Below are positions 1 to 6,582 of a DNA stretch of 11,704 nucleotides, piece after piece. Each line of letters opens with the position of its first letter. The stretch's first letter is position 1. Origin of the DNA: Acidobacteriota bacterium. Lineage in GTDB: Bacteria; Acidobacteriota; Polarisedimenticolia; Polarisedimenticolales; Polarisedimenticolaceae. Under the pieces are notes generated by a model. The model saw nothing but the letters and a program-made list of their open reading frames with translations. It was not told the origin of the DNA and searched no databases. Both the position numbers and the translations under genes were made by a program. The DNA lies in contig WVWW01000209.1 of NCBI GenBank assembly GCA_011773795.1, positions 11,087 through 22,790 on the forward strand, written 5' to 3'.

Positions 1-55
1 GGAACCGGTGTTCCAGGTCGAAAACGTGATCGAAGTCCTCCAGAAGCCTGCGCAT
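1..55 (-). CDS. Possible start of a fifth operon gene, cut by the window edge
   Basis: An ATG (complement of 53-55) lies 20 nt past the DUF427 stop codon and opens a frame to the window edge. It reads MRRLLEDFDHVFDLEHRF. There is no clear Shine-Dalgarno sequence: the bases before the ATG are only mildly purine-rich. I do not recognise a family from 18 residues. The case rests on the short, operon-like spacing and the shared strand. The plus strand is also open across these bases, so a non-coding 3' end remains possible. Confidence 0.33.
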   Translation of the reverse strand, partial: MRRLLEDFDHVFDLEHRF

Positions 56-75
56 CCCGTCAGCCTATCAGGCTT

Positions 76-564
76 TTACCAGCCCTCGGTGCCCGGATCT
101 CCCTTGAACGGTCCTACGATGTTCGACGTGATCCAGCCACCGTAGAATCCGCCGGGCTGTGGCATGGCCTCCTCGTCCCCGACCCTGCAAGAGTCCATCG
201 GGCCCGCGTAGAAAGCGAGGTAGCCGCGGATCCGCTCGAACGCCGGGGTCGGTTCCGGATAGAACCACCCGGCATCCTCGACCGCGCGCGATCCTAACCG
301 TAACGTCACGAACGAGGCCCGGCCCTTCCATTCGCAGAACGAGCGTCGACGCGAGGGTCCGAGGAGCTCCCGCCGAACATCCTGCGGCGGAATGTAGTAG
401 ACGGGAGGGTGGCTGGTCTCGAGCACACGGTATGCCCTCGCGGTGTCCGCGATCACCTCGCCATTGAAGACGATGCGTATTCGGCCGGGCTCGGGTTCGA
501 GGCGAGGAGGTCTGGGATAGTCCCAGACCGACTCCTGCCCCGGCTTGGTCGGCAACCGCCTCAT
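76..564 (-). CDS. DUF427 domain protein
   Basis: This 162-residue protein matches the DUF427 family along its whole length. Visible family blocks are SVWDYPRPPRLEP near residues 13-25, a short beta-rich core (IRIVFNGEVIADT), the block VLETSHPPVYYIPPQDV, then SFCEWKG, and the C-terminal GGFYGGWITSNIVGPFKG. DUF427 proteins are small, soluble and mostly beta; their biochemical function is not established, so none is assigned. The ATG overlaps the stop codon of the upstream SDR gene as TGATG (562-566), which implies translational coupling and makes the start secure. It is the fourth gene of the minus-strand operon. DUF427 genes are often seen beside redox or stress-linked oxidoreductases; that is recall, not something the sequence shows. 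Confidence 0.9.
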   Translation of the reverse strand: MRRLPTKPGQESVWDYPRPPRLEPEPGRIRIVFNGEVIADTARAYRVLETSHPPVYYIPPQDVRRELLGPSRRRSFCEWKGRASFVTLRLGSRAVEDAGWFYPEPTPAFERIRGYLAFYAGPMDSCRVGDEEAMPQPGGFYGGWITSNIVGPFKGDPGTEGW

Positions 565-2030
565 CAGGAATCGAGCGGCGAAGCGCTCGCACGCCGGGCG
601 ATCCCCCGGAGCATTCCCGCGAAGACCCTGCTGTGCAGCGGGTAGATCCCGTACCAGTAGGCCAATCCGGCGAGGCCCAGGGGATCGAACTCGGCGCTCT
701 GGTGGATGACCGCTCCGTCCTCGCCGGGACGAACCTCGAACTCGAGCCAGGCGCGCCCCGGAAGTTTCATTTCGGCCGCGAGACGCAGCCGGCGGTCGGG
801 CTCGTAGGCCTCGACGCGCCAGAAGTCGAGCGCGTCACCGACGATCGGATGTTCCGGGTCTCGCCGGCCACGGCGCAAGCCCACGCCACCAGCAAGCAGG
901 TCGATCCAGCCGCGGAGCTTCCACAGCAGATTGGCGTAGTACCAACCGTTCGCGCCGCCGATGCGGCGAATCGGAGTGAACGCTTCCGTGGGAGCCGCAG
1001 GCACGGCGACGGAACGCACGTCGACGAGGCGCGTCCCGAACCTGACGCCACCCCACGAGCGGGGGTTGCCACCTGCGGAGACGGCGTCCGACCAGCGGGT
1101 CGCGGCGAACGCCTGGTCTTCATTCCTGATCGCTCGTCGAATCGCCTCGGCCATGCCCACCGGAGTCACGTCGAAAAAGCGCCGCGCATCATCCCGACGG
1201 ACCACCGTGGCGTGCCGGATGCTCTCCACCAGCTTGCGCCCGACCCGGGCGTAAACCGGCGTGGTCAGGCCGAGCCACAGGCTCGAGAGGCGCGGTGTGA
1301 GCACCGGGACCGGAAGCATCCAGCGACGCAGGCCGCGCTGCCGCGCGTACTCGCCCATGATCTCCGCATACGAGACTTGATCCGCCCCTCCGATTTCAAA
1401 CACGCGGGAGCCGTTGTCGTCCAAGGTCAACGAAGCGGTCAAGTAGCTGATCACGTCTTGAATGTGGATCGGTTGCGCCTTCATCTGGACCCACCTGGGA
1501 CAGATCATCACCGGAAGCCGCTCGACCAGAGCCCGTATCAATTCGAAGGACAGACTTCCCGACCCGAGGATGATCGATGCCCGGAACTCAACGACGGGCA
1601 CACCGCTCGATCGTAGGAACTCGCCGGTTTCTTGGCGGCTCTGGAGATGGCTCGAAAGTCGCTCCTCGGAATCGCCCAACCCGCCGAGATAGATGACCCG
1701 GCGGACTCCCGCCTCCTTCGCGGCACGTCCGAAGTTCACCGCCGCTTCGCGATCTTGTCGCTCGAAGTCCTGTTTCGATCCCAGCGAGTGAACCAGGTAA
1801 AAGGCTTGTTCGGCACCCTGAAGTAGTGGTTTCAACGTGGGGGCGTCAAGACAATCGCCGCGGAGAACGGTCGTCAAGCTCCCGGCCCGGCTCGCCAGGA
1901 AATCGGGGCGCCTGGCCAGACACCGTACACGGTAGCCGTCGGCTTCGAGCGCTTTCAGCAGGCGTCCGCCGACATACCCGCTCCCTCCCGCCAGTGCGAT
2001 GACCGGTCCGGTGCCGGACGCGCCCTTCAC
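564..2030 (-). CDS. Atypical SDR with C-terminal DUF2867 domain (YbjT-like)
   Basis: With a GTG start at 2028-2030 the product is 488 residues. Residues 10-22 hold the Rossmann nucleotide-binding turn (ALAGGSGYVGG, an atypical-SDR GxxGxxG). Family blocks follow: YLVHSLGS, the block around DREAAVNF, GVRRVIYLGGLGD, HLQSRQETGEFLRSSGVPVVEFRA and QPIHIQDVISYL. From about residue 340 to the end lies DUF2867, a START/SRPBCC-like fold ending in GLAYWYGIYPLHSRVF. The architecture and length match E. coli YbjT, a predicted NAD(P)-binding protein of unknown substrate. The frame is open up to 2156, but the GTG is preferred: it sits one base after the DUF1295 stop, has GGGGAG six bases upstream, and begins just ahead of the Rossmann strand. 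A longer start would bury 42 residues in the upstream gene. The substrate is unknown; a hydrophobic ligand is inference. Confidence 0.9.
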   Translation of the reverse strand: MKGASGTGPVIALAGGSGYVGGRLLKALEADGYRVRCLARRPDFLASRAGSLTTVLRGDCLDAPTLKPLLQGAEQAFYLVHSLGSKQDFERQDREAAVNFGRAAKEAGVRRVIYLGGLGDSEERLSSHLQSRQETGEFLRSSGVPVVEFRASIILGSGSLSFELIRALVERLPVMICPRWVQMKAQPIHIQDVISYLTASLTLDDNGSRVFEIGGADQVSYAEIMGEYARQRGLRRWMLPVPVLTPRLSSLWLGLTTPVYARVGRKLVESIRHATVVRRDDARRFFDVTPVGMAEAIRRAIRNEDQAFAATRWSDAVSAGGNPRSWGGVRFGTRLVDVRSVAVPAAPTEAFTPIRRIGGANGWYYANLLWKLRGWIDLLAGGVGLRRGRRDPEHPIVGDALDFWRVEAYEPDRRLRLAAEMKLPGRAWLEFEVRPGEDGAVIHQSAEFDPLGLAGLAYWYGIYPLHSRVFAGMLRGIARRASASPLDS

Positions 2031-2031
2031 G

Positions 2032-2841
2032 TCACGCTCCCCACGAACCGCGAGTCCCGGACTTTGGAAACCAGGGAACAAACGCATTCGTCGTCTCGAC
2101 GTAATCCACGTACTCGGACCGGGTACGATGCAGCTTCTTTTCGAGCAATCCGACACCCGAAATCTTGAGCAACAGGAAAGTCATCAAAACCGGACTGTAA
2201 ATGGTCCAGACGGAGCCGGGTGTCGCGAGGGCAAAGAAGAAGAAACTCCACCAGACGACGGCATCGCCGAAGTAATTCGGATGCCGGGTATAACGCCACA
2301 AGCCGTGCCGCAGAACCTTGCCGCGATTCGAGGGATCCGCGCGGAAGCGGCTCAATTGCAGATCACCCACGGCCTCGAACAGGAAGCCGAACGCGAACAG
2401 GGCAGCAGCGGCGAGGTCAAAACCGGTCCAGCCGGCCGGACTCGGAGAGCGGATCGCCTGCAGCAGAGGGGCGGAGATCAACGTAATCAGCAGGCCCTGA
2501 AACAAGAACACGGTGAACAAGCTGACCCACCAGAAGCGGCGATCGTGCTTCGAACGCATCTCCCGGTAGCGGTAGTCTTCGTCTTTGCCGAGGCTGCGCG
2601 CCAGGATGTGAGCCGCGAGGCGCAGCCCCCAGACGGAAACCAACGCGAGCACGAGAGTCTCGCGGGGAGTCCAGCCGTCGGAGAGTAGGGCATAGACGAA
2701 AGCCGCCAGAGCAAAACCCGGGCCCCAAAAGATGTCGACGATGCTCGCGTCCCGCCGCCAGAGGCTGATCGGCCACACGAGGAGAAGCAGACCGACAGCG
2801 GCGGCAAAGCCGGGGAGCCAGAGTGACAGCAGCGCCGTCAC
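2032..2841 (-). CDS. DUF1295 / steroid 5-alpha-reductase-like membrane protein
   Basis: A 269-residue, multi-pass membrane protein. Hydrophobic segments are visible near the N-terminus (LLSLWLPGFAAAVGLLLLV), at DIFWGPGFALAAFVYALL, at LVLALVSVWGLRLAAHIL, at WVSLFTVFLFQGLLITLI, and twice more further on. The C-terminal signature of the superfamily with steroid 5-alpha reductases and isoprenylcysteine methyltransferases is present: GLWRYTRHPNYFGD, with RHPNYF at residues 186-191, and a final YVDYVETTNAFVPWFP. DUF1295 enzymes are thought to act on lipid-like substrates; the reaction here is not known. The chosen GTG (2839-2841) overlaps the upstream TGA as GTGA, so translation is probably coupled. 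The frame extends to 2934 but those extra residues overlap the SRPBCC gene and are not family-like. A paralogue lies at 10629-11432. Confidence 0.9.
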   Translation of the reverse strand: MTALLSLWLPGFAAAVGLLLLVWPISLWRRDASIVDIFWGPGFALAAFVYALLSDGWTPRETLVLALVSVWGLRLAAHILARSLGKDEDYRYREMRSKHDRRFWWVSLFTVFLFQGLLITLISAPLLQAIRSPSPAGWTGFDLAAAALFAFGFLFEAVGDLQLSRFRADPSNRGKVLRHGLWRYTRHPNYFGDAVVWWSFFFFALATPGSVWTIYSPVLMTFLLLKISGVGLLEKKLHRTRSEYVDYVETTNAFVPWFPKSGTRGSWGA

Positions 2842-3290
2842 CGCAGCAGCTCGTCGGTCCTGGCAGCACGATAGGCGAAGATCTTCTCCACGTCCGAGGC
2901 GACGAACCGACCGCCCACCCAGTGGCCCAGCCAACCCAGCGGCAGCCGGTAAAGCACGCGGTCACGGATCAGCGTAGCACCCCCGCGATCGTGAAAACTA
3001 TGGGTGTGATGCCACTTGGCGTAGGGTCCTTTGAGCTGGATGTCGACGAAGCGCTCGTTGGGTGTCCACTCGTCGATCCTCGACCGCCAGGTCACCGGGA
3101 TGCCGTGGATACGCAGCCGGTAGGTCAGCTCGGTGCCCCGTTCCATTCCGGCGGTCGACTGGTCGACGATCCTGAACGCCAGCCACGGTGGGGTGATCGC
3201 CTCCAGGTTGCGCGGTTCCGAGAAGAAGCCGAAGACGGTCTCTCGTGGGAGTGGGACGACCTGCTCCGCGGTGAAAATCTGATCCTGCAA
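2838..3290 (-). CDS. SRPBCC-fold ligand-binding protein
   Basis: A 150-residue soluble protein of the SRPBCC (START/polyketide-cyclase-like) superfamily. The start EQVVPLPRETVFGFFSEPRNLEAITPPWLAFRI is the usual first strand plus two helices. The central block RLRIHGIPVTWRSRIDEW and the later GPYAKWHHTHSF and DRVLYRLPLG blocks are typical of the family subset often mislabelled as CDP-paratose epimerase. Such proteins bind hydrophobic small molecules; the ligand here is unknown. I choose the TTG at 3288-3290 because a perfect GGAGGT sits six bases upstream and the family's first strand follows at once. An alternative GTG at 3342-3344 would add 18 residues but lies inside a 15-bp hairpin and has no good ribosome site. 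First gene of the minus-strand operon. Confidence 0.85.
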   Translation of the reverse strand: MQDQIFTAEQVVPLPRETVFGFFSEPRNLEAITPPWLAFRIVDQSTAGMERGTELTYRLRIHGIPVTWRSRIDEWTPNERFVDIQLKGPYAKWHHTHSFHDRGGATLIRDRVLYRLPLGWLGHWVGGRFVASDVEKIFAYRAARTDELLR

Positions 3291-3330
3291 CTCCGCACCT
3301 CCGAGGCGCTTCCCCGTCACCAGGCAAACA

Positions 3331-3373
3331 GCTGCCCGCTCCACAAGAGGGGGACGAGTGTGGAGCGGGCAGC
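3331..3373 (-). promoter_or_regulatory. 15-bp stem-loop in the leader of the SRPBCC operon
   Basis: GCTGCCCGCTCCACA at 3331-3345 is the exact reverse complement of 3359-3373, with a 13-base loop. On the minus strand this lies about 40 bases before the chosen TTG and about 30 before its GGAGGT. It is followed there by TGTTTGCC rather than a U-run, so it is a poor intrinsic terminator. It could be an attenuator half, an RNA-stability element or a protein site. It would occlude the alternative GTG at 3342-3344. Confidence 0.6.
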
Positions 3374-3374
3374 G

Positions 3375-3391
3375 AGGTCCCAGCGGGACCT
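3375..3391. promoter_or_regulatory. 7-bp stem-loop adjacent to the large hairpin
   Basis: AGGTCCC (3375-3381) pairs with GGGACCT (3385-3391) across a three-base loop. It directly abuts the larger stem at 3331-3373, so on the minus-strand transcript the two would stack one after the other. No U-tract follows on either strand. A role in leader folding is inference. Confidence 0.4.
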
Positions 3392-3456
3392 ACGGTCAAA
3401 CTGACGCCTCTCCGCTGGCTGTTTCCAACCCTCCTTACCACTCTCCATTCTCTTCG

Positions 3457-3472
3457 GTTGCCGGCCGGCAAC
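3457..3472. promoter_or_regulatory. 16-bp perfect palindrome, candidate operator
   Basis: GTTGCCGGCCGGCAAC is perfectly self-complementary with no loop, which suits a dimeric DNA-binding protein better than an RNA hairpin. It lies between the divergent SRPBCC operon and cytochrome gene. In a GC-rich genome GGCCGGCC-type cores occur by chance, so it is only a candidate. No regulator gene is visible in the window. Confidence 0.35.
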
Positions 3473-3584
3473 GGTTTCAGAAAAACGCGGCCGGTTCATG
3501 GTGAACGAACGGGTCGTCTGAATCCACGGGCAACCGCCCGCCGAATCCCCTTATCAACGAATCTCACCTGACACGGAGCGACCG

Positions 3585-4151
3585 ATGAGAACCCCGGGAA
3601 TGATCGGAGGCAGCTGTATCTGGATGGCCCAGCAAACACGCATCGACCGCCTGCCCCGCTGGCTTGACACGGCGAGGCCGCAGGAGACGGCCGACCGCTC
3701 ACTCGGGCCGCGTGAACGGCTCCTGATTGCCGCTGCCGTGCTCGTGATCCTCATCTGGGGCTTCGACGGCTGGGAATACCCCGAAACGGAATTCGTTGCC
3801 GGCGGAAGCGGCTCGGGTGCTCTCTCGACGACGGCTGGTTCGTTGGGAACCCAGGTCCCCGACGCCGGCGTCGGAGCGGAGCTGTTTCAGGCGAACGGGT
3901 GTTATGCCTGTCACTCGCTGGACGGGGAGCGGATCATCGGTCCGAGCCTGCTTGGGATCTACGGCACGACCGTCGAGCTGGACGACGGTAGCGTCGTTCC
4001 GATCGACGATGCCTACCTGGTTGAATCCATCCTCCAACCGGAGGCCAAGCGCGTCGCCGGTTACGCCGATGCGGCCATGCCCAGCTACGAGGGCCTGGTC
4101 ACCCGAGAGGACGCCGAGGCGCTGGCCGAGTACATCAAGGGCCTGCAATAG
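3585..4151 (+). CDS. Membrane-anchored mono-heme cytochrome c, COX2-type domain
   Basis: A 188-residue c-type cytochrome. A cytoplasmic N-terminal stretch of about 44 residues precedes one membrane segment (LLIAAAVLVILIWGF, residues 46-60). A flexible Gly/Ser/Thr-rich linker follows, then one cytochrome c domain. The heme site is CYACH (Cys106, Cys109, His110) and the likely distal ligand is Met165 in DAAMPSYEG. The domain resembles the cytochrome c appended to caa3-type cytochrome oxidase subunit II: GCYACHSLDG, IGPSLLGIYG, YLVESILQP and a terminal EALAEYIKGLQ. No CuA domain is attached, so it is probably a periplasm-facing electron carrier. GGAG lies six bases before the ATG, which favours this start over the Met codons at residues 6 and 14. 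No oxidase or cytochrome-maturation gene is in view, so its redox partner is unknown. Confidence 0.9.
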   Translation: MRTPGMIGGSCIWMAQQTRIDRLPRWLDTARPQETADRSLGPRERLLIAAAVLVILIWGFDGWEYPETEFVAGGSGSGALSTTAGSLGTQVPDAGVGAELFQANGCYACHSLDGERIIGPSLLGIYGTTVELDDGSVVPIDDAYLVESILQPEAKRVAGYADAAMPSYEGLVTREDAEALAEYIKGLQ

Positions 4152-4211
4152 CCGGTCCTCCGCCTCTTGTTTTGCTTCGCCTCCGTGGTGGATCACGGCA
4201 ACCCGGCTCTC

Positions 4212-4217
4212 TAGAAT
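4212..4217 (+). promoter_or_regulatory. Candidate -10 element upstream of the kinase gene
   Basis: TAGAAT matches the TATAAT consensus at five of six positions. Seventeen bases upstream, TGGATC (4189-4194) matches TTGACA at only three of six. Transcription would start near 4224, leaving a short leader that contains the GGGGAGG ribosome site at 4231-4237. It is a plausible promoter in the 90-base gap after the cytochrome gene, but the weak -35 keeps confidence low. Confidence 0.3.
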
Positions 4218-4241
4218 GGTTGCATCCAGCGGGGAGGCTTC

Positions 4242-6404
4242 GTGAGACCGGAGGCGGGGCAAGAGCTACTGCACTACCGGCTGATCGAAAAGGTCGGCGA
4301 GGGTGGGATGGGTGTGGTCTGGAAAGCCCTGGACCACCGCCTCGACCGCCCCGTGGCGCTCAAGATCCTGCGCGACGACCTTGACGACGGTCCCGAACGC
4401 ATGGCCCGTCTGCGGCGGGAGGCCCGCGCGGTCGCCGCCCTCAATCATCCCAACATCGTCACGATCCACGCGGTGGAGGAGGTCGACGACATCGCACTGC
4501 TGGTGATGGAGCTGGTCGAAGGAAGATCTCTCGACCGGATCATCCCGGAAGGCGGTCTGTCCCTGGGGACCTTCTACAACATGGCGGGGTTGTTGCTGCG
4601 CGCGGTCGTCGCGGCCCACGAGCGCGGGATCCTGCACGGCGATCTCAAGCCGGCCAACGTTATCGTCAGCCAAGACGGCCAGATGAAGATCATGGACTTC
4701 GGTCTGGCCCGGCTGTTGCCGAAGTCGGAAAAAGTCACGCTGCCCGAAGACTCGCCGACGATCACTTTGGAAACGCGCATCCAGGGAACGATGCAGTACA
4801 TGGCACCCGAGCAGTTGCGCGGCGAGCCGATCGACGCTCGCGCCGACATCTTCGCGGTCGGCGTCGTGCTCCACGAGATGCTGGTCGGCCAGGTGCCGTT
4901 CAACGCCGACCGGCCGGCCGATCTGATTTCCGCGATCCTGCGGGACGAGGCCCCGCTGACCCACGAGACCTGTTCCGATGTCCCGGAGCCGTTGGCCCGG
5001 CTGGTCCAACGCTGTCTGGCCAAGCACCCCGACCGGCGAGTGCAGACCGCACGTGACGTCCTCAACCAGCTGAACGAGATCCGCAACGAGGCCCGCAGCG
5101 GGAAGTCGGTGCGTTCCATCGCCGTGCTGCCCTTCGCCGACATGAGCCCGGACAAAGACCAGGACTACTTCTGCGAGGGCATCGCCGAGGAAATCCTCAC
5201 CGCCTTGACGAGCATCGAGGGACTGCGGGTCGCCTCGCGCGGGTCGACCTTCCGTTTCAGCGGGCAGGGGATCGACAGCCGCGAGATCGCGCTCCAGCTC
5301 GGCGTGACGACGCTGCTCGAGGGCAGTGTACGCAAGGCCGGCAGCAGGGTCCGGGTCACGGTCCAGCTGGTGAACGCTTCGGACGGCTATCAGCTCTGGT
5401 CGGAACGCTACGACCGTGAAATGCAGGACATCTTCGAGATACAGGACCAGATCGCTCACAGCGTCGTCGAGGCCCTGAAGATCGCCCTGACACCGACGGA
5501 GCGCAAGGCTCTGAGCAAGCCCAAGGCCAGGGAGCTCGAGGCCTACGAGCACTACCTGCGGGGCCGGCGTTTCTTCTACAAGTTGACCCGGCGAAACCTC
5601 GAGTTCAGCCGCGAGATGTTCGAGCGCGCCATCGAGATCGATCCCGACTACGCCCTCGCCCACTGCGGCCTGGCCGATTGCTACGCCTTCCTCTACCTGT
5701 GGTACGAGCAGCGCGAGGAGTTCATCCGCGGCGCCGAAACCGCGAGTCGTCGCGCCGTCGAGCTGAGCCCCGATCTCGCCGAGGCGCATGCCTCCCTCGG
5801 TCTGGCACTCACCTGGCGCGAGGATTGCGCCGATGCCGCGGAGGTGCATTTCGAGACGGCGCTGCGTCTGAACCCGCGTCTGTTCGAGGCGTGCTATTTC
5901 TTCGCGCGCGACTGCCTCTCTCGCGGACGCCTGGAGAAAGCCGCACGACTGTTCGAGCGCGCCATCGAGGTGCGTCCCGAGGACTACCAGGCCGCGCTGC
6001 TGCTCCCGCAGGTCTACCTCGCCCTGGGGCAAGAGGACAAGAGCGAGCGTGCGGCACAGCGGGGTCTCGAGATCGTCGAGCGCCACCTCCAGCTCAACCC
6101 GGACGACGTGCGGGCCCTGTACCTTGCGTCGGGTCGCTGGGTCCAGGCCGGGGACCGGGAGCGCGGGCTGAGCCTGGTGCGCCAGGCCATCGAGATGGAG
6201 CCCGAGGAGCCGACGGTCCTTTTCAACGCTGCGTGCACCTTTGCCCAGGCCGGAGAGCTCGATACGGCGATCGATTATCTGGGCAGGGCTGTGGTCGGCG
6301 GCTTCGGGCACCGCAGGTGGATCGAGCACGACTCCGATCTGGACCCCTTGCGCGACCATCCGCGTTTCCGGAAGTTGATGGAGCACCTCTCCGATCGCAC
6401 TTGA
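4242..6404 (+). CDS. Ser/Thr protein kinase fused to TolB-like domain and TPR repeats
   Basis: A 720-residue signalling protein with three regions. Residues 12-275 are a Hanks-type kinase: glycine loop GEGGMG (19-24), ATP lysine Lys41 in VALKIL, helix-C Glu60, catalytic loop HGDLKPAN (132-139, Asp134), DFG (152-154) and APE (188-190). All essential residues are present, so it should be active; the loop reads HGD instead of HRD. Residues 292-415 are a TolB/FlgO-like domain, beginning IAVLPFADMS and including YFCEGIAEEI and LLEGSVRKAG. Residues 430-710 carry tetratricopeptide repeats such as FERAIEIDPDYALAHCGLADCY. No membrane segment is visible, so it is probably cytosolic. The GTG start has GGGGAGG four bases upstream and lies just before the kinase fold. 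This layout is common in Acidobacteriota and similar phyla. Its substrate is unknown; neighbouring genes give no direct hint. Confidence 0.93.
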   Translation: MRPEAGQELLHYRLIEKVGEGGMGVVWKALDHRLDRPVALKILRDDLDDGPERMARLRREARAVAALNHPNIVTIHAVEEVDDIALLVMELVEGRSLDRIIPEGGLSLGTFYNMAGLLLRAVVAAHERGILHGDLKPANVIVSQDGQMKIMDFGLARLLPKSEKVTLPEDSPTITLETRIQGTMQYMAPEQLRGEPIDARADIFAVGVVLHEMLVGQVPFNADRPADLISAILRDEAPLTHETCSDVPEPLARLVQRCLAKHPDRRVQTARDVLNQLNEIRNEARSGKSVRSIAVLPFADMSPDKDQDYFCEGIAEEILTALTSIEGLRVASRGSTFRFSGQGIDSREIALQLGVTTLLEGSVRKAGSRVRVTVQLVNASDGYQLWSERYDREMQDIFEIQDQIAHSVVEALKIALTPTERKALSKPKARELEAYEHYLRGRRFFYKLTRRNLEFSREMFERAIEIDPDYALAHCGLADCYAFLYLWYEQREEFIRGAETASRRAVELSPDLAEAHASLGLALTWREDCADAAEVHFETALRLNPRLFEACYFFARDCLSRGRLEKAARLFERAIEVRPEDYQAALLLPQVYLALGQEDKSERAAQRGLEIVERHLQLNPDDVRALYLASGRWVQAGDRERGLSLVRQAIEMEPEEPTVLFNAACTFAQAGELDTAIDYLGRAVVGGFGHRRWIEHDSDLDPLRDHPRFRKLMEHLSDRT

Positions 6405-6582
6405 GGGCCCGCCACCGCTCTACTTCCGAGCCTCTTCGGAAAACCCTTACACCTCGTACGTACATCGACGCCTTGCCCCGCATCCTTATTAAGTCAATCG
6501 TGGGAGTAAGAGGTTGAGGCCACGCCGGGGTCGCGGCGTCCGAGTCCGCCGTGGCCGACCCGGTGGGCAAAACGGTGCACCG
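6405..6582. other. Intergenic region before the malic enzyme gene
   Basis: This spacer of 178 bases includes an AT-richer patch (about 6480-6495, containing TATTAA) that could hold a -10 element, but no matching -35 at normal spacing is apparent. A GGGAG stretch lies seven bases before a TTG at 6514, in frame with the malic enzyme. No hairpin followed by a T-run is visible after the kinase gene. Confidence 0.3.

Larger units (their letters stand above)
3291..3584. promoter_or_regulatory. Divergent intergenic region and structured leader
   Basis: This 294-base spacer separates the minus-strand SRPBCC operon from the plus-strand cytochrome c gene. It must hold promoters for both, but I cannot name a convincing -35/-10 pair for either. 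It contains, left to right, GGAGGT for the SRPBCC gene (complement of 3297-3302), a 15-bp stem (3331-3373), a 7-bp stem (3375-3391), a 16-bp palindrome (3457-3472), a 5-bp stem CGGGC/GCCCG (3527-3540), and GGAG for the cytochrome gene (3575-3578). A 60-codon minus-strand frame (3317-3499) has no ribosome site and no family resemblance and is not called. Confidence 0.55.

Noticed and set aside
62..74. Small hairpin AGCCT-ATC-AGGCT after the DUF427 gene
   Set aside because: Only five base pairs, and the four T that follow are on the plus strand, opposite to the operon. Too weak to call a terminator.
633..1616. 327-codon plus-strand frame
   Set aside because: Antisense to the SDR/DUF2867 gene. 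The composition is that of a reverse-complement shadow.
3370..3480. Possible cobalamin riboswitch in the minus-strand leader
   Set aside because: An AGCCAGCGGAGAGG stretch faintly recalls the B12 box, but the remaining conserved boxes and their order are absent.
3317..3499. 60-codon minus-strand frame through the leader, considered as a leader peptide
   Set aside because: No ribosome site before its ATG and no family resemblance. It overlaps the SRPBCC start in another frame.
4183..4198. Hairpin CCGTG/CACGG after the cytochrome c gene
   Set aside because: Only five base pairs with no following T-run. Not convincing as a terminator.
4266..6386. 706-codon open frame on the minus strand
   Set aside because: It lies entirely antisense to the kinase-TolB-TPR gene, whose frame has unmistakable family motifs. 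High G+C in third positions leaves such antisense frames open; its translation shows no recognisable domain.
6514..6582. Longer malic enzyme from TTG 6514 with GGGAG upstream
   Set aside because: The added 23 residues are mostly Arg and Gly and absent from the family. The ATG at 6583 matches the usual N-terminus. The GGGAG is noted but may be chance.
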